A stretch of 64,000 nucleotides of DNA from Clusia tigrina (Eukaryota; Arthropoda; Insecta; Diptera; Clusiidae), in the NCBI GenBank assembly GCA_920105625.2, contig OV050032.1, positions 99,804,542-99,868,541 of the forward strand, read 5' to 3'. A model generated the notes under the pieces. The model did no database searches. It worked only from the letters and a program-made list of their open reading frames with translations, and was not told where the DNA came from. Both the position numbers and the translations under genes were made by a program. This document shows positions 23,708-36,135 of this stretch, in pieces. Numbering within the stretch: position 1 is the stretch's first letter; each line of letters begins with the position of its first letter.

Positions 23708-25863
23708 TACCGTATAGAAGTTATGGCCATTTGAAGTTTTATCAGTGTTTGATTTGGGACTCAAGAGTAGCTTAGGTTTGAGCGATGGCTTATATGGACA
23801 AGATGCTCGAGTATTTTATTGTTACAAAATTTCAAGGTTTTATGACACTCCAGTAAAAAGTTACAAGCATTTGAATGTTGCAAATTTTGATAGGTGTAGG
23901 ACGTACCGTACAGAAGTTAGGGGCGTTTGAAGTTTTATCAGTGTTTGATTTGGGACTCAAGGGTAGCATAGCTTTGAGCGATGGCTTCAATTGACAAGAG
24001 GCTCGAGTACTTAAATGTTACAAAATTTCAAGGTTTTATGACGCTCCAGTAAAAAGTTACAAGCATTTGTATGTTGCAAACTTTGATAGGTGTAGGACGT
24101 ACCGTATAGAAGTTAGGGGCGTTTGAAGTTTTATCAGTGTTTGATTTGGGACTCTAGGGTAGCATAGCTTTGAGCGATGGCTTAAATTGACAAGAGGCTC
24201 GGGTACTTCATTGTTACAAAATTTCAAGGTTTTATGACGCTCCAGTAAAAAGTTACAAGCATTTGTATGTTGCCAACTTTGATAGGTGTAGGACGTACCG
24301 TAAAGAGGTTAGGGGCATTTGAAGTTTTATCAGTGTTTGATTTGGGACTATAGGGTAGCATAGCTTTGAGCGATGGCTTAAATTGACAAGAGGCTCGAGT
24401 ACTTTATTGTTACAAAACTTCAAGGTTTTATGACGCTCCAGTTAAAAGTTACAAGCATTTGTATGTTGCAAACTTTGATAGGTGTAGGACGTACCGTAAA
24501 GAAGTTAGGGGCGTTTGAAGCTTTATCAGTGTTTGATTTGGGACTCAAGGGTAGCATAGCTTTGAGCGATGGCTTAAATTAACAAGAGGCTCGAGTACTT
24601 TATTGTTACAAAATATCAAGGTTTTATGATGCTCCAGTAAAAAGTTACAAGCATTTGTATGTTGCAAACTTTGATAGGTGTAAGACGTACCGTATAGAAG
24701 TTAGGGCCATTTGAAGTTTTATCAGTTTTTGATTTGGGACTCAAGCGTAGCATAGCTTTGAGCGATAACTTAAATTGACAAGAGGCTCGGGTACTTTATT
24801 GTTACAAAATTTCAAAGTTTTATGACGCTCCAGTAAAAAGTTACAAGCATTTGTATGTTGCAAACTTTGATAGGTGTAGGACGTACCGTATTGAAGTTAG
24901 AGCCATTTGAAGTCTTATCAGTGTTTGATTTGGGACTCTAGGGTAGCATAGCTTTGAGCGATGGCTTAAATTGACAAGAGGCTCGAGTACTTAATTGTTA
25001 CAAAAATTCAAGGTTTTTTGACACTCCAGTAAAAATATTCAAGCATTTGTATGTTGCAAACTTTGATAGGTGTAGGACGTACCGTATAGAATTTAGGGGC
25101 GTTTGAAGTTTTATCAGTGTTTGATTTGGGACTCAAGGGTAGCATAGCTTTGAGCGATGGCTTAAATTGACAAGAGGCTCGAGTACTTTATTGTTACAAA
25201 ATTTCAAGGTTTTATGACGCTCCAGTAAAAAGTTATAAGCATTTGTATGTTGCAAACTTTGATATTTGTAGGACGTACCGTATAGAAGTTAGGGGCGTTT
25301 GAAGTTTTATCAGTGTTTGATTTGGGACTCAAGAGTAGCATAGGTTTGAGCGATGGCTTATATGGACAAGATGCTCGAGTATTTTATTGTTACAAAATTT
25401 CAAGGTTTTATGACACTACAGTAAAAAGTTACAAGTATTTGAATGTTGCAAATTTTGATAGGTGTAGGACGTACCGTACAGAAGTTAGGGGCGTTTGAAG
25501 TTTTATCAGTGTTTGATTTGGGACTCAAGGGTAGCATAGCTTTGAGCGATGGCTTAAATTGACAAGAGGCTCGAGTACTTTATTGTTACAAAACTTCAAG
25601 GTTTTATGACACTCCAGTAAAAAGTTACAAGCATTTGTATGTTGCAAACTTTGATATTTGTAGGACGTACCGTAAAGAAGTTAGGGGCGTTTGAAGTTTT
25701 ATCAGTGTTTGATTTGGGACTCTAGGGTAGCATAGCTTTGAGCGATAGCTTAAATTGACAAGAGGCTCGAGTACTTTATTGTTACAAAATTTCAAGGTTT
25801 TCTGACGCTCCAGTAAAAAGTTACAAGCATTTGTATGTTGCCAACTTTGATAGGTGTAGGACG
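23708..25863. repeat. 11-monomer HOR, copy 1
   Basis: This block is 2156 bp, exactly 11 x 196. Order of landmarks is a Y unit, a TTCAATTG/CTTAAATG unit, a CTCGGGTACTTC unit, a J unit (with private GTAAAGAGG at about 24300), a GAAGCTTTATC unit (HindIII site AAGCTT, about 24520) and a TTAAATTAACAAG unit. Then come CAGTTTTTGATTTGG (about 24724), AAAAATTCAAGG plus GACACTCC (about 25006) and a Y unit with GACACTACAG (about 25411). The similarity to the next copy probably begins a little upstream, near 23.4 kb. Confidence 0.8.
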
Positions 25864-28018
25864 TACCGTATAGAAGTTATGGCCATTTGAAGTTTTATCA
25901 GTGTTTGATTTGGGACTCAAGAGTAGCATAGGTTTGAGCGATGGCTTATATGGACAAGATGCTCGAGTATTTTATTGTTACAAAATTTCAAGGTTTTATG
26001 ACACTCCAGTAAAAAGTTACAAGCATTTGAATGTTGCAAATTTTGATAGGTGTAGGACGTACCGTACAGAAGTTAGGGGCGTTTGAAGTTTTATCAGTGT
26101 TTGATTTGGGACTCAAGGGTAGCATAGCTTTGAGCGATGGCTTCAATTGACAAGAGGCTCGAGTACTTAAATGTTACAAAATTTCAAGGTTTTATGACGC
26201 TCCAGTAAAAAGTTACAAGCATTTGTATGTTGCAAACTTTGATAGGTGTAGGACGTACCGTATAGAAGTTAGGGGCGTTTGAAGTTTTATCAGTGTTTGA
26301 TTTGGGACTCTAGGGTAGCATAGCTTTGAGCGATGGCTTAAATTGACAAGAGGCTCGGGTACTTCATTGTTACAAAATTTCAAGGTTTTATGACGCTCCA
26401 GTAAAAAGTTACAAGCATTTGTATGTTGCCAACTTTGATAGGTGTAGGACGTACCGTAAAGAAGTTAGGGGCATTTGAAGTTTTATCAGTGTTTGATTTG
26501 GGACTATAGGGTAGCATAGCTTTGAGCGATGGCTTAAATTGACAAGAGGCTCGAGTACTTTATTGTTACAAAACTTCAAGGTTTTATGACGCTCCAGTAA
26601 AAAGTTACAAGCATTTGTATGTTGCAAACTTTGATAGGTGTAGGACGTACCGTAAAGAAGTTAGGGGCGTTTGAAGCTTTATCAGTGTTTGATTTGGGAC
26701 TCAAGGGTAGCATAGCTTTGAGCGATGGCTTAAATTAACAAGAGGCTCGAGTACTTTATTGTTACAAAATATCAAGGTTTTATGACGCTCCAGTAAAAAG
26801 TTACAAGCATTTGTATGTTGCAAACTTTGATAGGTGTAGGACGTACCGTATAGAAGTTAGGGCCATTTGAAGTTTTATCAGTTTTTATTTGGGACTCAAG
26901 CGTAGCATAGCTTTGAGCGATAACTTAAATTGACAAGAGGCTCGGGTACTTTATTGTTACAAAATTTCAAAGTTTTATGACGCTCCAGTAAAAAGTTACA
27001 AGCATTTGTATGTTGCAAACTTTGATAGGTGTAGGACGTACCGTATTGAAGTTAGAGCCATTTGAAGTCTTATCAGTGTTTGATTTGGGACTCTAGGGTA
27101 GCATAGCTTTGAGCGATGGCTTAAATTGACAAGAGGCTCGAGTACTTAATTGTTACAAAAATTCAAGGTTTTTTGACACTCCAGTAAAAATATTCAAGCA
27201 TTTGTATGTTGCAAACTTTGATAGGTGTAGGACGTACCGTATAGAATTTAGGGGCGTTTGAAGTTTTATCAGTGTTTGATTTGGGACTCAAGGGTAGCAT
27301 AGCTTTGAGCGATGGCTTAAATTGACAAGAGGCTCGAGTACTTTATTGTTACAAAATTTCAAGGTTTTATGACGCTCCAGTAAAAAGTTATAAGCATTTG
27401 TATGTTGCAAACTTTGATAGGTGTAGGACGTACCGTATAGAAGTTAGGGGCGTTTGAAGTTTTATCAGTGTTTGATTTGGGACTCAAGAGTAGCATAGGT
27501 TTGAGCGATGGCTTATATGGACAAGATGCTCGAGTATTTTATTGTTACAAAATTTCAAGGTTTTATGACACTACAGTAAAAAGTTACAAGTATTTGAATG
27601 TTGCAAATTTTGATAGGTGTAGGACGTACCGTACAGAAGTTAGGGGCGTTTGAAGTTTTATCAGTGTTTGATTTGGGACTCAAGGGTAGCATAGCTTTGA
27701 GCGATGGCTTAAATTGACAAGAGGCTCGAGTACTTTATTGTTACAAAACTTCAAGGTTTTATGACACTCCAGTAAAAAGTTACAAGCATTTGTATGTTGC
27801 AAACTTTGATATTTGTAGGACGTACCGTAAAGAAGTTAGGGGCGTTTGAAGTTTTATCAGTGTTTGATTTGGGACTCTAGGGTAGCATAGCTTTGAGCGA
27901 TAGCTTAAATTGACAAGAGGCTCGAGTACTTTATTGTTACAAAATTTCAAGGTTTTCTGAGGCTCCAGTAAAAAGTTACAAGCATTTGTATGTTGCCAAC
28001 TTTGATAGGTGTAGGACG
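25864..28018. repeat. 11-monomer HOR, copy 2, with 1-bp deletion
   Basis: This is the tandem copy of the preceding 11-mer, 2155 bp. One G is lost in CAGTTTTTATTTGG at about 26887, a change absent from copy 1 and shared with copy 3. GACACTACAG recurs at about 27566, AAAAATTCAAGG at about 27158 and GAAGCTTTATC at about 26675. The shared deletion shows that copy 3 derives from copy 2, or the reverse, after separation from copy 1. Confidence 0.8.
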
Positions 28019-29540
28019 TACCGTATAGAAGTTATGGCCATTTGAAGTTTTATCAGTGTTTGATTTGGGACTCAAGAGTAGCATAGGTTTGAGCGATGGC
28101 TTATATGGACAAGATGCTCGAGTATTTTATTGTTACAAAATTTCAAGGTTTTATGACACTCCAGTAAAAAGTTACAAGCATTTGAATGTTGCAAATTTTG
28201 ATAGGTGTAGGACGTACCGTACAGAAGTTAGGGGCGTTTGAAGTTTTATCAGTGTTTGATTTGGGACTCAAGGGTAGCATAGCTTTGAGCGATGGCTTCA
28301 ATTGACAAGAGGCTCGAGTACTTAAATGTTACAAAATTTCAAGGTTTTATGACGCTCCAGTAAAAAGTTACAAGCATTTGTATGTTGCAAACTTTGATAG
28401 GTGTAGGACGTACCGTATAGAAGTTAGGGGCGTTTGAAGTTTTATCAGTGTTTGATTTGGGACTCTAGGGTAGCATAGCTTTGAGCGATGGCTTAAATTG
28501 ACAAGAGGCTCGGGTACTTCATTGTTACAAAATTTCAAGGTTTTATGACGCTCCAGTAAAAAGTTACAAGCATTTGTATGTTGCCAACTTTGATAGGTGT
28601 AGGACGTACCGTAAAGAAGTTAGGGGCATTTGAAGTTTTATCAGTGTTTGATTTGGGACTCTAGGGTAGCATAGCTTTGAGCGATGGCTTAAATTGACAA
28701 GAGGCTCGAGTACTTTATTGTTACAAAACTTCAAGGTTTTATGACGCTCCAGTAAAAAGTTACAAGCATTTGTATGTTGCAAACTTTGATAGGTGTAGGA
28801 CGTACCGTAAAGAAGTTAGGGGCGTTTGAAGCTTTATCAGTGTTTGATTTGGGACTCAAGGGTAGCATAGCTTTGAGCGATGGCTTAAATTAACAAGAGG
28901 CTCGAGTACTTTATTGTTACAAAATATCAAGGTTTTATGACGCTCCAGTAAAAAGTTACAAGCATTTGTATGTTGCAAACTTTGATAGGTGTAGGACGTA
29001 CCGTATAGAAGTTAGGGCCATTTGAAGTTTTATCAGTTTTTATTTGGGACTCAAGCGTAGCATAGCTTTGAGCGATAACTTAAATTGACAAGAGGCTCGG
29101 GTACTTTATTGTTACAAAATTTCAAAGTTTTATGACGCTCCAGTAAAAAGTTACAAGCATTTGTATGTTGCAAACTTTGATAGGTGTAGGACGTACCGTA
29201 TTGAAGTTAGAGCCATTTGAAGTCTTATCAGTGTTTGATTTGGGACTCTAGGGTAGCATAGCTTTGAGCGATGGCTTAAATTGACAAGAGGCTCGAGTAC
29301 TTAATTGTTACAAAATTTCAAGGTTTTTTGACGCTCCAGTAAAAATATTCAAGCATTTGTATGTTGCAAACTTTGATAGGTGTAGGACGTACCGTATAGA
29401 ATTTAGGGGCGTTTGAAGTTTTATCAGTGTTTGATTTGGGACTCAAGGGTAGCATAGCTTTGAGCGATGGCTTAAATTGACAAGAGGCTCGAGTACTTTA
29501 TTGTTACAAAATTTCAAGGTTTTATGACGCTCCAGTAAAA
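28019..29540. repeat. 11-monomer HOR, copy 3 (partial, about 7.8 monomers)
   Basis: This block continues the 11-mer series with Y, TTCAATTG, CTCGGG, J-related (here CTCTAGGG instead of CTATAGGG) and GAAGCTTTATC units. It has the same CAGTTTTTATTTGG 1-bp deletion at about 29041. Agreement with copy 2 weakens at about 29306 (AAAATTTCAAGG and GACGCTCC instead of AAAAATTCAAGG and GACACTCC). It ends near 29540, where this copy has TTGCCAAC and GTTATGGCC. Confidence 0.75.
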
Positions 29541-29585
29541 AGTTACAAGCATTTGTATGTTGCCAACTTTGATAGGTGTAGGACG

Positions 29586-31349
29586 TACCGTATAGAAGTT
29601 ATGGCCATTTGAAGTTTTATCAGTGTTTGATTTGGGACTCAAGAGTAGCATAGGTTTGAGCGATGGCTTATATGGACAAGATGCTCGAGTATTTTATTGT
29701 TACAAAATTTCAAGGTTTTATGACACTCCAGTAAAAAGTTACAAGCATTTGAATGTTGCAAATTTTGATAGGTGTAGGACGTACCGTACAGAAGTTAGGG
29801 GCGTTTGAAGTTTTATCAGTGTTTGATTTGGGACTCAAGGGTAGCATAGCTTTGAGCGATGGCTTAAATTGACAAGAGGCTCGAGTACTTTATTGTTACA
29901 AAATTTCAAGGTTTTATGACGCTCCAGTAAAAAGTTACAAGCATTTGTATGTTGCCAACTTTGATAGGTGAAGGACGTACCGTATAGAAGTTATGGCCAT
30001 TTGAAGTTTTATCAGTGTTTGATTTGGGACTCAAGAGTAGCATAGGTTTGAGCGATGGCTTATATGGACAAGATGCTCGAGTATTTTATTGTTACAAAAT
30101 TTCAAGGTTTTATGACGCTCCAGTAAAAAGTTACAAGCATTTGTATGTTGCAAACTTTGATAGGTGTAGGACGTACCGTATAGAAGTTAGGGGCGTTTGA
30201 AGTTTTATCAGTGTTTGATTTGGGACTCTAGGGTAGCATAGCTTTGAGCGATGGCTTAAATTGACAAGAGGCTCGGGTACTTCATTGTTACAAAATTTCA
30301 AGGTTTTATGATGCGCCAGTAAAAAGTTACAAGCATTTGTATGTTGCCAACTTTGATAGGTGTAGGACGTACCGTAAAGAAGTTAGGGGCATTTGAAGTT
30401 TTATCAGTGTTTGATTTGGGACTATAGGGTAGCATAGCTTTGAGCGATGGCTTAAATTGACAAGAGGCTCGAGTACTTTATTGTTACAAAACTTCAAGGT
30501 TTTATGACGCTCCAGTAAAAAGTTACAAGCATTTGTATGTTGCAAACTTTGATATTTGTAGGACGTACCGTAAAGAAGTTAGGGGCGTTTGAAGTTTTAT
30601 CAGTGTTTGATTTGGGACTCTAGGGTAGCATAGCTTTGAGCGATAGCTTAAATTGACAAGAGGCTCGAGTACTTTATTGTTACAAAATTTCAAGGTTTTA
30701 TGACGCTCCAGTAAAAAGTTACAAGCATTTGTATGTTGCCAACTTTGATAGGTGTAGGACGTACCGTATAGAAGTTATGGCCATTTGAAGTTTTATCAGT
30801 GTTTGATTTGGGACTTAAGAGTAGCATAGGTTTGAGCGATGGCTTATATGGACAAGATGCTCGAGTATTTTATTGTTACAAAATTTCAAGGTTTTATGAC
30901 ACTCCAGTAAAAAGTTACAAGTATTTGAATGTTGTAAATTTTGATAGGTGTAGGACGTACCGTACAGAAGTTAGGGGCGTTTGAAGTTTTATCAGTGTTT
31001 GATTTGGGACTGAAGGGTAGCATAGCTTTGAGCGATGGCTTAAATTGACAAGAGGCTCGAGTACTTTATTGTTACAAAACTTCAAGGTTTTATGACGCTC
31101 CAGTAAAAAGTTACAAGCATTTGTATGTTGCAAACTTTGATATTTGTAGGACGTACCGTAAAGAAGTTAGGGGCGTTTGAAGTTTTATCAGTGTTTGATT
31201 TGGGACTCTAGGGTAGCATAGCTTTGAGCGATAGCTTAAATTGACAAGAGGCTCGAGTACTTTATTGTTACAAAATTTCAAGGTTTTATGACGCTCCAGT
31301 AAAAAGTTACAAGCATTTGTATGTTGCCAACTTTGATAGGTGTAGGACG
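29586..31349. repeat. 9-monomer HOR, copy 1
   Basis: This block is 1764 bp (9 x 196). Y units start at 29586, 29978 and 30762. A J unit lies at about 30423, and a GCGCCAGTAAAAAG variant at about 30313. The next 1.4 kb repeats this order. The unit near 31010 has private GACTGAAGGG. Confidence 0.75.
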
Positions 31350-32721
31350 TACCGTATAGAAGTTATGGCCATTTGAAGTTTTATCAGTGTTTGATTTGGG
31401 ACTCAAGAGTAGCATAGGTTTGAGCGATGACTTATATGGACAAGATGCTCGAGTATTTTATTGTTACAAAATTTCAAGGTTTTATGACACTCCAGTAAAA
31501 AGTTACAAGCATTTGAATGTTGCAAATTTTGATAGGTGTAGGACGTACCGTACAGAAGTTAGGGGCGTTTGAAGTTTTATCAGTGTTTGATTTGGGACTC
31601 AAGGGTAGCATAGCTTTGAGCGATGGCTTAAATTGACAAGAGGCTCGAGTACTTTATTGTTACAAAATTTCAAGGTTTTATGACGCTCCAGTAAAAAGTT
31701 ACAAGCATTTGTATGTTGCCAACTTTGATAGGTGTAGGACGTACCGTATAGAAGTTATGGCCATTTGAAGTTTTATCAGTGTTTGATTTGGGACTCAAGA
31801 GTAGCATAGGTTTGAGCGATGGCTTATATGGACAAGATGCTCGAGTATTTTATTGTTACAAAATTTCAAGGTTTTATGACGCTCCAGTAAAAAGTTACAA
31901 GCATTTGTATGTTGCAAACTTTGATAGGTGTAGGACGTACCGTATAGAAGTTAGGGGCGTTTGAAGTTTTATCAGTGTTTGATTTGGGACTCTAGGGTAG
32001 CATAGCTTTGAGCGATGGCTTAAATTGACAAGAGGCTCGGGTACTTCATTGTTACAAAATTTCAAGGTTTTATGACGCGCCAGTAAAAAGTTACAAGCAT
32101 TTGTATGTTGCCAACTTTGATAGGTGTAGGACGTACCGTAAAGAAGTTAGGGGCATTTGAAGTTTTATCAGTGTTTGATTTGGGACTATAGGGTAGCATA
32201 GCTTTGAGCGATGGCTTAAATTGACAAGAGGCTCGAGTACTTTATTGTTACAAAACTTCAAGGTTTTATGACGCTCCAGTAAAAAGTTACAAGCATTTGT
32301 ATGTTGCAAACTTTGATATTTGTAGGACGTACCGTAAAGAAGTTAGGGGCGTTTGAAGTTTTATCAGTGTTTGATTTGGGACTCTAGGGTAGCATAGCTT
32401 TGAGCGATAGCTTAAATTGACAAGAGGCTCGAGTACTTTATTGTTACAAAATTTCAAGGTTTTATGACGCTCCAGTAAAAAGTTACAAGCATTTGTATGT
32501 TGCCAACTTTGATAGGTGTAGGACGTACCGTATAGAAGTTATGGCCATTTGAAGTTTTATCAGTGTTTGATTTGGGACTCAAGAGTAGCATAGGTTTGAG
32601 CGATGGCTTATATGGACAAGATGCTCGAGTATTTTATTGTTACAAAATTTCAAGGTTTTATGACACTCCAGTAAAAAGTTACAAGCATTTGAATGTTGCA
32701 AATTTTGATAGGTGTAGGACG
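31350..32721. repeat. 9-monomer HOR, copy 2 (partial, about 7 monomers)
   Basis: Y units at 31350, 31742 and 32526, the GCGCCAGTAAAAAG unit (about 32077) and the J unit (about 32187) lie exactly 1764 bp after their counterparts. Similarity ends when this copy enters a TTCAATTG/CTTAAATG unit. The segment 30.8-32.7 kb also matches 14.9-16.9 kb at 81 monomers distance. Confidence 0.75.
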
Positions 32722-32917
32722 TACCGTACAGAAGTTAGGGGCGTTTGAAGTTTTATCAGTGTTTGATTTGGGACTCAAGGGTAGCATAGCTTTGAGCGAT
32801 GGCTTCAATTGACAAGAGGCTCGAGTACTTAAATGTTACAAAATTTCAAGGTTTTATGACGCTCCAGTAAAAAGTTACAAGCATTTGTATGTTGCAAACT
32901 TTGATAGGTGTAGGACG

Positions 32918-32999
32918 TACCGTAAAGAAGTTAGGGGCGTTTGAAGCTTTATAAAGTTACAAGCATTTGTATGTTGCCAACTTTGATAGGTGTAGGACG
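32918..32999. repeat. Truncated monomer, 82 bp (114-bp internal deletion)
   Basis: This is the only grossly shortened unit seen. It starts normally (TACCGTAAAG through GTTTGAAGCTTTAT) and then jumps to AAAGTTACAAGC, losing unit positions about 36-149. The junction lies between 32952 and 32953. Neither deletion edge shows shared bases, so the break looks blunt rather than register-dependent. The left part is the GAAGCTTTATC subtype. The right part reads into TTGCCAAC and GTTATGGCC, as a normal unit of that subtype does in the 17.5-17.65 kb region. The event therefore removed DNA within one monomer. It sets the phase back by 114 bp for the rest of the array. Confidence 0.95.
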
Positions 33000-35900
33000 T
33001 ACCGTATAGAAGTTATGGCCATTTGAAGTTTTATCAGTGTTTGATTTGGGACTCAAGAGTAGCATAGGTTTGAGCGATGGCTTATATGGACAAGATGCTC
33101 GAGTATTTTACTGTTACAAAATATCAAGGTTTTATGACGCTCCAGTAAAAAGTTACAAGCATTTGTATGTTGCAAACTTTGATAGGTGTAGGACGTACCG
33201 TATAGAAGTTAGGGGCGTTTGAAGTTTTATCAGTGTTTGATTTGGGACTCTAGGGTAGCATAGCTTTGAGCGATAGCTTAAATTGACAAGAGGCTCGGGT
33301 ACTTCATTGTTACAAAATTTCAAGGTTTTATGACGCGCCAGTAAAAAGTTACAAGCATTTGTATGTTGCCAACTTTGATAGGTGTAGGACGTACCGTAAA
33401 GAAGTTAGGGGCATTTGAAGTTTTATCAGTGTTTGATTTGGGACTATAGGGTAGCATAGCTTTGAGCGATGGCTTAAATTGACAAGAGGCTCGAGTACTT
33501 TATTGTCACAAAACTTCAAGGTTTTATGACGCTCCAGTAAAAAGTTACAAGCATTTGTATGTTGCAAACTTTGATATTTGTAGGACGTACCGTAAAGAAG
33601 TTAGGGGCGTTTGAAGTTTTATCAGTGTTTGATTTGGGACTCTAGGGTAGCATAGCTTTGAGCGATAGCTTAAATTGACAAGAGGCTCGAGTACTTTATT
33701 GTTACAAAATTTCAAGGTTTTATGACGCTCCAGTAAAAAGTTACAAGCATTTGTATGTTGCCAACTTTGATAGGTGTAGGACGTACCGTATAGAAGTTAT
33801 GGCCATTTGAAGTTTTATCAGTGTTTGATTTGGGACTCAAGAGTAGCATAGGTTTGAGCGATGGCTTATATGGACAAGATGCTCGAGTATTTTATTGTTA
33901 CAAAATTTCAAGGTTTTATGACACTCCAGTAAAAAGTTACAAGCATTTGAATGTTGCAAATTTTGATAGGTGTAGGACGTACCGTACAGAAGTTAGGGGC
34001 GTTTGAAGTTTGATCAGTGTTTGATTTGGGACTCAAGGGTAGCATAGCTTTGAGCGATGGCTTCAATTGACAAGAGGCTCGAGTACTTAAATGTTACAAA
34101 ATTTCAAGGTTTTATGACGCTCCAGTAAAAAGTTACAAGCATTTGTATGTTGCAAACTTTGATAGGTGTAGGACGTACCGTATAGAAGTTAGGGGCGTTT
34201 GAAGTTTTATCAGTGTTTGATTTGGGACTCTAGGGTAGCATAGCTTTGAGCGATGGCTTAAATTGACAAGAGGCTCGGGTACTTCATTGTTACAAAATTT
34301 CAAGGTTTTATGACGCTCCAGTAAAAAGTTACAAGCATTTGTATGTTGCCAACTTTGATAGGTGTAGGACGTACCGTAAAGAAGTTAGGGGCATTTGAAG
34401 TTTTATCAGTGTTTGATTTGGGACTATAGGGTAGCATAGCTTTGAGCGATGGCTTAAATTGACAAGAGGCTCGAGTACTTTATTGTTACAAAACTTCAAG
34501 GTTTTATGACGCTCCAGTAAAAAGTTACAAGCATTTGTATGTTGCAAACTTTGATAGGTGTAGGACGTACCGTAAAGAAGTTAGGGGCGTTTGAAGCTTT
34601 ATCAGTGTTTGATTTGGGACTCAAGGGTAGCATAGCTTCGAGCGACAGCTTAAATTGACAAGAGGCTCGAGTACTTTATTGTTACAAAATTTCAAGGTTT
34701 TATGACGCTCCAGTAAAAAGTTACAAGCATTTGTATGTTGCCAACTTTGATAGGTGTAGGACGTACCGTATAGAAGTTATGGCCATTTGAAGTTTTATTA
34801 GTGTTTGATTTGGGACTCAAGAGTAGCATAGGTTTGAGCGATGGCTTATATGGACAAGATGCTCGAGTATTTTATTGTTACAAAATTTCAAGGTTTTATG
34901 ACGCTCCAGTAAAAAGTTACAAGCATTTGTATGTTGCAAACTTTGATAGGTGTAGGACGTACCGTATAGAAGTTAGGGGCGTTTGAAGTTTTATCAGTGT
35001 TTGATTTGGGACTCTAGGGTAGCATAGCTTTGAGCGATGGCTTAAATTGACAAGAGGCTCGGGTACTTCATTGTTACAAAATTTCAAGGTTTTATGACGC
35101 TCCAGTAAAAAGTTACAAGCATTTGTATGTTGCCAACTTTGATAGGTGTAGGACGTACCGTAAAGAAGTTAGGGGCATTTGAAGTTTTATCAGTATTTGA
35201 TTTGGGACTATAGGGTAGCATAGCTTTGAGCGATGGCTTAAATTGACAAGAGGCTCGAGTACTTTATTGTTACAAAACTTCAAGGTTTTATGACGCTCCA
35301 GTAAAAAGTTACAAGCATTTGTATGTTGCAAACTTTGATAGGTGTAGGACGTACCGTAAAGAAGTTAGGGGCGTTTGAAGCTTTATCAGTGTTTGATTTG
35401 GGACTCAAGGGTAGCATAGCTTTGAGCGATGGCTTAAATTGACAAGAGGCTCGAGTACTTTATTGTTACAAAATATCAAGGTTTTATGACGCTCCAGTAA
35501 AAAGTTACAAGCATTTGTATGTTGCAAACTTTGATAGGTATAGGACGTACCGTATAGAAGTTAGGGCCATTTGAAGTTTTATCAGTTTTTGATTTGGGAC
35601 TCAAGCGTAGCATAGCTTTGAGCGATAACTTAAATTGACAAGAGGCTCGGGTACTTTATTGTTACAAAATTTCAAAGTTTTATGACGCTCCAGTAAAAAG
35701 TTACAAGCATTTGTATGTTGCAAACTTTGATAGGTGTAGGACGTACCGTATAGAAGTTAGAGCCATTTGAAGTTTTATCAGTGTTTGATTTGGGACTCTA
35801 GGGTAGCATAGCTTTGAGCGATGGCTTAAATTGACAAGAGGCTCGAGTACTTAATTGTTACAAAATTTCAAGGTTTTTTGACGCTCCAGTAAAAAGATTC

Positions 35901-36135
35901 AAGCATTTGTATGTTGCAAACTTTGATAGGTGTAGGACGTACCGTATCGAATTTAGGGGCGTTTGAAGTTTTATCAGTGTTTGATTTGGGACTCAAGGGT
36001 AGCATAGCTTTGAGCGATGGCTTAAATTGACAAGAGGCTCGAGTACTTTATTGTTACAAAATTTCAAGGTTTTATGACGCTCCAGTAAAAAGTTACAAGC
36101 ATTTGTATGTTGCAAACTTTGATATTTGTAGGACA
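33000..36135. repeat. 16-monomer segment matching 15.9-19.2 kb
   Basis: The order of Y, J, GAAGCTTTATC and CAGTTTTTGATTTGG units repeats that seen from about 15.9 kb. Counterparts lie 17132 bp apart up to the Y unit near 34.8 kb and 16936 bp apart afterwards, a shift of one monomer. This copy therefore lost, or the other gained, one TTCAATTG/CTTAAATG unit. Private changes here include TTGTCACAAAAC (about 33505), TTCGAGCGACAGC (about 34637) and GTATAGGACG (about 35538). This segment contains the last CTCGGGTACTTCATTG unit (about 35058) before a gap that extends to about 60.7 kb. Confidence 0.7.
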
